Origin: Bacteroides_E sp964583185
GTDB lineage: Bacteria > Bacteroidota > Bacteroidia > Bacteroidales > Bacteroidaceae
NCBI GenBank assembly: GCA_964583185.1
Contig: CAZOVL010000088.1
Span: 1-11,191 of the forward strand
Reading direction: 5' to 3'
Length of the DNA: 11,191 bases
Positions 7,381-11,191 of this stretch are shown one piece after another; position 1 is the first letter of the stretch, and each line of letters starts with the position of its first letter. The notes beneath the pieces are model-generated. The model was not told the DNA's origin and searched no databases. It saw nothing but the letters and a program-made list of their open reading frames with translations. A program made the position numbers and the translations under genes.

Positions 7381-9195
7381 ATGAATAAAACCCTTAAAAA
7401 ATATTTCGGTTTCGACTCTTTCCGTCCTCTCCAAAAAGAAGTGATTGAACAGTTACTACAAAAAAAAGACGCCTTGGTCATTATGCCAACAGGGGGAGGT
7501 AAGTCCATTTGCTATCAACTCACGGCTTTGTTGCTGCCGGGTACCACCATTGTGGTTTCTCCTTTAATATCCTTGATGAAAGATCAGGTGGAAGATCTTA
7601 AAATCAGTGGCATTGCAGCCGAAGCTTTGAATAGTAGCAACACGGACGAGGAGAACAGAAAAATTAAAATGAGGTGTTTAACCGGAGAGATAAAACTGCT
7701 GTATATCTCTCCTGAAAAACTGCTGAGCGAAACAGACTATTTATTAAAAGACATAGAGGTTTCTCTTTTTGCTGTGGATGAAGCACATTGTATCTCTCAA
7801 TGGGGACACGATTTCAGACCTGAATATGCACAACTGGGATACCTACACCAAAAATTCCCCCAAACACCCATCGTGGCACTGACTGCCACTGCCGATAAAA
7901 TTACAAGAGAAGACATTGCCAATCAACTGCAATTACACAACCCGCAGCTTTTCCTCTCCTCTTTCGATCGTCCCAATTTGCATTTGGAGGTTAAACGGGG
8001 TTATTTGCAAAAAGATAAAAACAAAGCCATACTTGCCTTCATTGCACAACGACCCAATGAGTGTGGAATCATTTATTGTTTAAGCCGAAATAACACCGAG
8101 AAGATTGCTTCTTTTTTGAAAAAACAGGGGCTATCGGTTGGTGTTTATCATGCCGGTTTATCGAATAAAATCCGAGAAGAGGCTCAGGAGGATTTCATCA
8201 ACGACCGGATTCAGGTAATTTGTGCCACCATTGCTTTTGGTATGGGCATCGACAAATCGAATGTTCGGTGGGTCATTCATTACAACTTGCCTAAAAGCAT
8301 TGAAAACTTCTATCAGGAGATTGGACGAGCCGGACGTGACGGACTACCCAGTGACACCTTATTATTCTATTCGGTAAGCGACATCATTCTCCTAACGCAG
8401 TTTGCCAATGAAAGCAAGCAGCAAGATATAAATTTGGAGAAGCTGAACCGTATGCAGCAATATGCTGAAGCCAGAAATTGCAGACGTAGAATTCTACTCA
8501 ATTATTTTGGAGAGACCACCGCCACCGACTGTGGCAACTGTGATACCTGCCTAAATCCTCCCCAACAATTCGATGGAACAGTAATAGTTCAAAAGGCACT
8601 GAGTGCCATTGCCCGTACCAATCAGCAAATTGGCATCAACCTGCTGATAGAAATAATAAGAGGGATGCAAAACAGCAGAATCACACAAAACCAATACCAC
8701 TTACTAAAAACCTACGGAGTAGGAAAAGACATCTCTGCACATCACTGGCAGGTTTATCTGCTTCAAATGATTCATTTGGGTTATTTGGAAATTGCCTACA
8801 ATGAATACAATCACCTAAAAATCACCTCTTTGGGTAAAGCGGTTTTGTTTGGACAATCTCAAGCCTCCTTAGTAGTTATACAAGAGGAGAAAGAAGTGGA
8901 AAAGAAGAAGAGAAAGAAAACAACCGGAAAAGAGAAAATAAAAATGCTAGGGTTCCCCGCCATTGAAAACGAAGAGCTCTTCAACGATTTAAAAGCACTT
9001 CGAAAAGAGTTGGCACAGGAAGAGGGGGTGCCGGCCTATCTGGTTTTTTCCGATAAAACATTGCGTTGTTTAGCCAATGCACAACCCACCACCCTTTTGG
9101 CTTTTGGATTAATCAATGGCGTGGGTGAATACAAACAGAACAAATACGGAGATCTTTTTATCAAACGAATTGCTCATTTCTTAAAGAAAAAATAA
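7381..9195 (+). CDS. recQ: ATP-dependent DNA helicase RecQ
   Basis: This superfamily 2 3'-5' DNA helicase acts in recombination and replication-fork repair. Its 604 residues are close to the E. coli length. In order it shows motif 0 (FGFDSFRPLQ, 9-18), Walker A TGGGKS (37-42), VVSPLISLMKDQV (58-70), DEAH (133-136) with the aromatic-rich loop through FRPEY, LTATAD (167-172), DRPN (196-199), YHAGLS (256-261), and motif V-VI from CATIAFGMGID (281-291) to QEIGRAGRDG (312-321). The zinc-binding subdomain has Cys367, Cys384, Cys387 and Cys390. A winged-helix RQC domain follows (about 400-490), then a highly charged Lys/Glu linker (501-520), then a C-terminal HRDC domain (about 530-602). All catalytic motifs are intact. 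The gene is monocistronic and converges on the TPR gene with 8 bp between stop codons. It is soluble and cytoplasmic. Confidence 0.98.
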   Translation: MNKTLKKYFGFDSFRPLQKEVIEQLLQKKDALVIMPTGGGKSICYQLTALLLPGTTIVVSPLISLMKDQVEDLKISGIAAEALNSSNTDEENRKIKMRCLTGEIKLLYISPEKLLSETDYLLKDIEVSLFAVDEAHCISQWGHDFRPEYAQLGYLHQKFPQTPIVALTATADKITREDIANQLQLHNPQLFLSSFDRPNLHLEVKRGYLQKDKNKAILAFIAQRPNECGIIYCLSRNNTEKIASFLKKQGLSVGVYHAGLSNKIREEAQEDFINDRIQVICATIAFGMGIDKSNVRWVIHYNLPKSIENFYQEIGRAGRDGLPSDTLLFYSVSDIILLTQFANESKQQDINLEKLNRMQQYAEARNCRRRILLNYFGETTATDCGNCDTCLNPPQQFDGTVIVQKALSAIARTNQQIGINLLIEIIRGMQNSRITQNQYHLLKTYGVGKDISAHHWQVYLLQMIHLGYLEIAYNEYNHLKITSLGKAVLFGQSQASLVVIQEEKEVEKKKRKKTTGKEKIKMLGFPAIENEELFNDLKALRKELAQEEGVPAYLVFSDKTLRCLANAQPTTLLAFGLINGVGEYKQNKYGDLFIKRIAHFLKKK

Positions 9196-9229
9196 GCCTT
9201 GTGTTACTTGCATTGTTTCAACAAGTCAC
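9191..9229 (-). terminator. Possible terminator at the recQ/TPR convergent junction
   Basis: Positions 9201-9210 (GTGTTACTTG) can pair with 9222-9229 (CAAGTCAC) with a 2-nt bulge. Read on the minus strand the hairpin overlaps the TPR stop codon and is soon followed by TTATTTTTTC. The stem is short and bulged, and the T-tract begins several bases after it, so this is tentative. Confidence 0.3.
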
Positions 9230-10037
9230 TCAACTCCACTTGGGGAAATCCCAACTGAATGGCTTGCTCCAAACTAGATTTTGCCAGGTGCTTTTTATCT
9301 GTTTTAAGGAAAACCTGTCCTTTCAGCACAAAGATATCGGGCAGGTCGGGATTAATCTTTTCGGCTTCCTCTGCATCCAATAGAGCCATATCCCACTGCT
9401 CCATATCAAAAGCCACATGGGCACGTGCCAGGAAGAGCAACGCATCCTGAGGATAGTGCTGAATCATCCGGGTTAATAACTCTGTCGCCTCTTTCAGTTT
9501 CTTCTCGGTCTGCAAAAGAGTAGCCAACCCCAACTGGGCATTGTAATGGTTTTCATCCAAAGATAAAATACGTTTATAATCAATACGTGCCGCCACATAA
9601 TCTCTGTTGATACCATTGATGTAGGCACGCATCAACAACGCCTCTGTGTTCTCAGCATCCAAATCAAGAACCAAACAGTAGTCCACATAAGACTTCTTGG
9701 TTTCTCCCAGCTCCAAATAGATAGCTGCCCGGTTCAGTAACACAGGTATAGAATAGGGTGTGATGTTCAAGGCTAAGGTATACGAGTTTATGGCATCATC
9801 GTACTTCCCCAGTTTTTTTTGTATCAAACCAATGTTAGAGAATAACAAAGCATTTTTTACGTTAGTAGGATCTAGCTTTAACGCTTCACGAAATAAGTGT
9901 TCGGCTTCCTCGTATTGCTCTTGTTCCAAAGCCTCCACTCCTTGCAACGCAAAGTCAATGTAACTCTGAGCATTTAGTGCAGCAAAAGAAACGGAGAAGA
10001 GAGAAACAAAAAAGAAGACGGATATTTTTTTCAACAT
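9204..10037 (-). CDS. Secreted tetratricopeptide repeat (TPR) protein
   Basis: The 277-residue protein starts with a signal peptide (MLKK, hydrophobic core 5-20, then ALNA before Gln24), pointing to export to the periplasm. There is no lipobox cysteine. The rest is a run of about seven TPR-type helical pairs from residue 27 to the end, each with the spacing of small residues typical of the motif: for example ALEQEQYEEAEHLFREALKL (36-55), IGLIQKKLGKYDDAINSYTLAL (69-90) and ARAHVAFDMEQWDMALLDAE (204-223). TPR arrays mediate protein-protein contacts; partners and role cannot be inferred here. The C-terminus is a short charged tail ending in QCK. The gene is transcribed alone, convergent with recQ and divergent from the cation transporter. 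A weak -7-like TATCTTTA (10064-10057) lies very close to its start and is not convincing. Confidence 0.9.
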   Translation of the reverse strand: MLKKISVFFFVSLFSVSFAALNAQSYIDFALQGVEALEQEQYEEAEHLFREALKLDPTNVKNALLFSNIGLIQKKLGKYDDAINSYTLALNITPYSIPVLLNRAAIYLELGETKKSYVDYCLVLDLDAENTEALLMRAYINGINRDYVAARIDYKRILSLDENHYNAQLGLATLLQTEKKLKEATELLTRMIQHYPQDALLFLARAHVAFDMEQWDMALLDAEEAEKINPDLPDIFVLKGQVFLKTDKKHLAKSSLEQAIQLGFPQVELSDLLKQCK

Positions 10038-10048
10038 ATTTTCTTAAT

Positions 10049-10079
10049 TTTGACTCTAAAGATAAACAAAGTAAGTTTA
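10049..10079 (+). promoter_or_regulatory. Putative promoter of the cation diffusion facilitator gene
   Basis: TTTG at 10049-10052 is separated by exactly 19 nt from TAAGTTTA at 10072-10079. This reproduces the Bacteroides -33/-7 layout with a single mismatch in the -7 box. Transcription would start near 10086, giving a leader of about 40 nt to the ATG at 10126 and excluding the upstream TTG as a start. Confidence 0.55.
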
Positions 10080-10125
10080 TCAGCTGTTGAATACGTATAA
10101 ATACAAACATTCTATTCAGAAAATT

Positions 10126-11034
10126 ATGAGTCATTCACATTCTCACAATCACACCATAAATCTCAAAGCACTGCATCGTTCCTTCATCTTAGGAATTAGT
10201 ATTAATTTAATTTTTGTTGCCGTTGAGTTTGGGGCCGGTTTTTGGTACGACTCCTTGGCTTTAATCTCCGATGCCGGGCACAACCTAAGCGATGTAGTTA
10301 GTTTAGTTCTGGCCTTAATTGCATTCAAATTGGCTCAGATGAGTGCTACCAAGCGTTTTACCTATAGCTATAAAAAAAGCACCATCCTGGTCTCCTTACT
10401 GAATGCACTGATATTGTTAGGTGTAGTATTTTTATTGATTTACAAAAGTATTCACAAACTAACCACCACTACCGAAGTGCAAGGGCTGGCCATTGCCTGG
10501 GTGGCAGGAGTGGGTATATTGGTCAATGGGTTTACCGCTTTCCTGTTGCTGAAAGATAAAGATCACGACCTGAACGTAAAAGGAGCCTACCTGCATATGA
10601 TTGCTGATACGTTGGTTTCGGTGGGTGTTTTTGTTTCGGGCATTGTTATTCATTACACCGGTTGGTTCATCATCGATCCCATCATCGGTATCTTAGTCGC
10701 GGTCATCATTTTATTCTCCACCTGGGGGTTACTCTCCGAGAGCATTCGTCTGGCTTTAGATGGTGTTCCACAGTCTATTAATCCGGAAGAGATAGAGCAA
10801 GAGATATTAAAAATCAACGGAGTCTTGGAGATACATCACCTGCATATATGGGCAATGAGTACAACAGAGAATGCTCTGACGGCTCACATTGTTGTATCGA
10901 GCGATTCCAATTTACAGACCATAGAGCACATCAAGCAAGACTTACGTCAAATGTTAATGCAGCATCACATCAATCATCCTACCTTTGAGTTTGAACATCC
11001 TCAAGAGGATTGCATGGGGTATCATAACGATTAA
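10126..11034 (+). CDS. Cation diffusion facilitator transporter, zinc type (CzcD-like)
   Basis: This inner-membrane antiporter exports divalent metal, most likely Zn2+ (possibly Co2+ or Cd2+), in exchange for protons. From ATG at 10126 it has 302 residues, the normal family size, and opens with the His-rich MSHSHSHNH typical of CzcD-like proteins. A longer frame from TTG at 10087 adds 13 unusual residues and would begin at the predicted transcription start, so it is not preferred. Six membrane segments are visible (about 18-40, 44-68, 86-106, 119-142, 154-176 and 182-203). The transport site residues are HNLSD at 52-56 in helix 2 and HMIAD at 157-161 in helix 5; the paired HxxxD pattern is that of zinc-selective members. 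A cytoplasmic ferredoxin-like domain with ILKINGVLEIHHLHIW (227-242) follows. The gene stands alone, divergent from the TPR gene. No metal-regulator site was recognised. Confidence 0.95.
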   Translation: MSHSHSHNHTINLKALHRSFILGISINLIFVAVEFGAGFWYDSLALISDAGHNLSDVVSLVLALIAFKLAQMSATKRFTYSYKKSTILVSLLNALILLGVVFLLIYKSIHKLTTTTEVQGLAIAWVAGVGILVNGFTAFLLLKDKDHDLNVKGAYLHMIADTLVSVGVFVSGIVIHYTGWFIIDPIIGILVAVIILFSTWGLLSESIRLALDGVPQSINPEEIEQEILKINGVLEIHHLHIWAMSTTENALTAHIVVSSDSNLQTIEHIKQDLRQMLMQHHINHPTFEFEHPQEDCMGYHND

Positions 11035-11035
11035 A

Positions 11036-11055
11036 TTAAGGTGTTTTAAGGTGTT
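11036..11055. repeat. Tandem 10-bp duplication just after the CDF gene
   Basis: TTAAGGTGTT occurs twice without a gap at 11036-11045 and 11046-11055, beginning one base after the transporter stop codon. Confidence 0.85.
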
Positions 11056-11063
11056 CGTTTTTG

Positions 11064-11120
11064 CTTTTCCAAAAATGAATTAAAAATAAATCTTTTCCCA
11101 AAAATGAATTAAAGATAAAT
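11064..11120. repeat. Tandem duplication of a 28/29-bp unit
   Basis: The unit at 11064-11091 (starting CTTTTCCAAAAATGAATTAA) is repeated immediately at 11092-11120, with one inserted C and one A-to-G change. The copies directly abut, which suggests local slippage or duplication rather than a mobile element. Two copies with no spacer are not a CRISPR array. Confidence 0.85.
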
Positions 11121-11143
11121 TTTGATTATAGTTCTATTTATGT

Positions 11144-11162
11144 TTAGGTTGCAGCAACCTAA
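11144..11162 (+). terminator. Short perfect hairpin, possible terminator of the CDF gene
   Basis: TTAGGTTGC and GCAACCTAA form 9-nt perfect inverted arms around a single A; physically this is an 8-bp stem with a CAG triloop. It is about 110 nt past the transporter stop and is followed by a T-rich but interrupted tract (CTCTTTTGTCTCTTTTTCTC). It could be an intrinsic terminator or an operator for a gene beyond the window. Confidence 0.45.
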
Positions 11163-11191
11163 TAGCTCTTTTGTCTCTTTTTCTCTTGAAA

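Noticed and set aside
10087..10125. Upstream TTG start for the cation diffusion facilitator
   Set aside because: The promoter candidate places transcription start near 10086, the 13 extra residues do not resemble family N-termini, and ATG at 10126 gives the typical MSHSHSH start.
11064..11120. CRISPR-like direct repeats
   Set aside because: There are only two directly abutting copies, with no spacers and no cas genes nearby.
11131..11191. Possible C-terminus of a minus-strand gene entering from the right (frame ending KRAIRLLQPKHK)
   Set aside because: Too short to judge; two other frames are also open there for part of the stretch and nothing recognisable is seen.

Overview
The window looks like a chromosomal stretch of a Bacteroidales-type bacterium (phylum Bacteroidota). 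The base composition is AT-rich. Several intergenic regions carry -7 boxes resembling the Bacteroides TAnnTTTG element rather than sigma70 -10/-35 boxes, and strong Shine-Dalgarno sequences are absent. The gene set fits the same phylum: fur directly upstream of purA, a membrane zinc metallopeptidase, a lipoprotein-type M49 dipeptidyl peptidase III and a stand-alone AraC-type DNA-binding protein. The genus cannot be fixed from the sequence.

Layout: the first 7 kb is read entirely from the minus strand. From the left edge inward it holds a truncated RNase Z-like metallo-beta-lactamase-fold hydrolase (1-781), a 312-bp gap with a promoter and a strong terminator, a YugP-like membrane zinc peptidase (1094-1789), purA (1963-3222), fur (3241-3705), an AlkD-like HEAT-repeat protein (3781-4446), a DPP III lipoprotein (4449-6488), a second strong terminator and a small AraC-family regulator (6592-7041). 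A 339-bp AT-rich divergent region precedes recQ on the plus strand (7381-9195). It converges with a secreted TPR protein on the minus strand (9204-10037), which is divergent from a zinc-type cation diffusion facilitator (10126-11034). The right edge is a non-coding tail with two adjacent tandem duplications and a hairpin.

Functional links visible in the sequence: fur and purA are 18 nt apart and probably cotranscribed; the AlkD-like gene and the DPP III gene are 2 nt apart and almost certainly cotranscribed. The rest look like independent housekeeping units: purine synthesis, iron regulation, DNA repair, peptide degradation and metal efflux.

I found no mobile element, CRISPR array, RNA gene or convincing new multi-gene system. 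The more interesting points are smaller: a metallo-beta-lactamase-fold protein that seems to lack one metal ligand, an AlkD-like protein without the usual catalytic residues tied to a peptidase, tandem repeats after the CDF gene, and an unexplained GC-richer patch at about 841-926.
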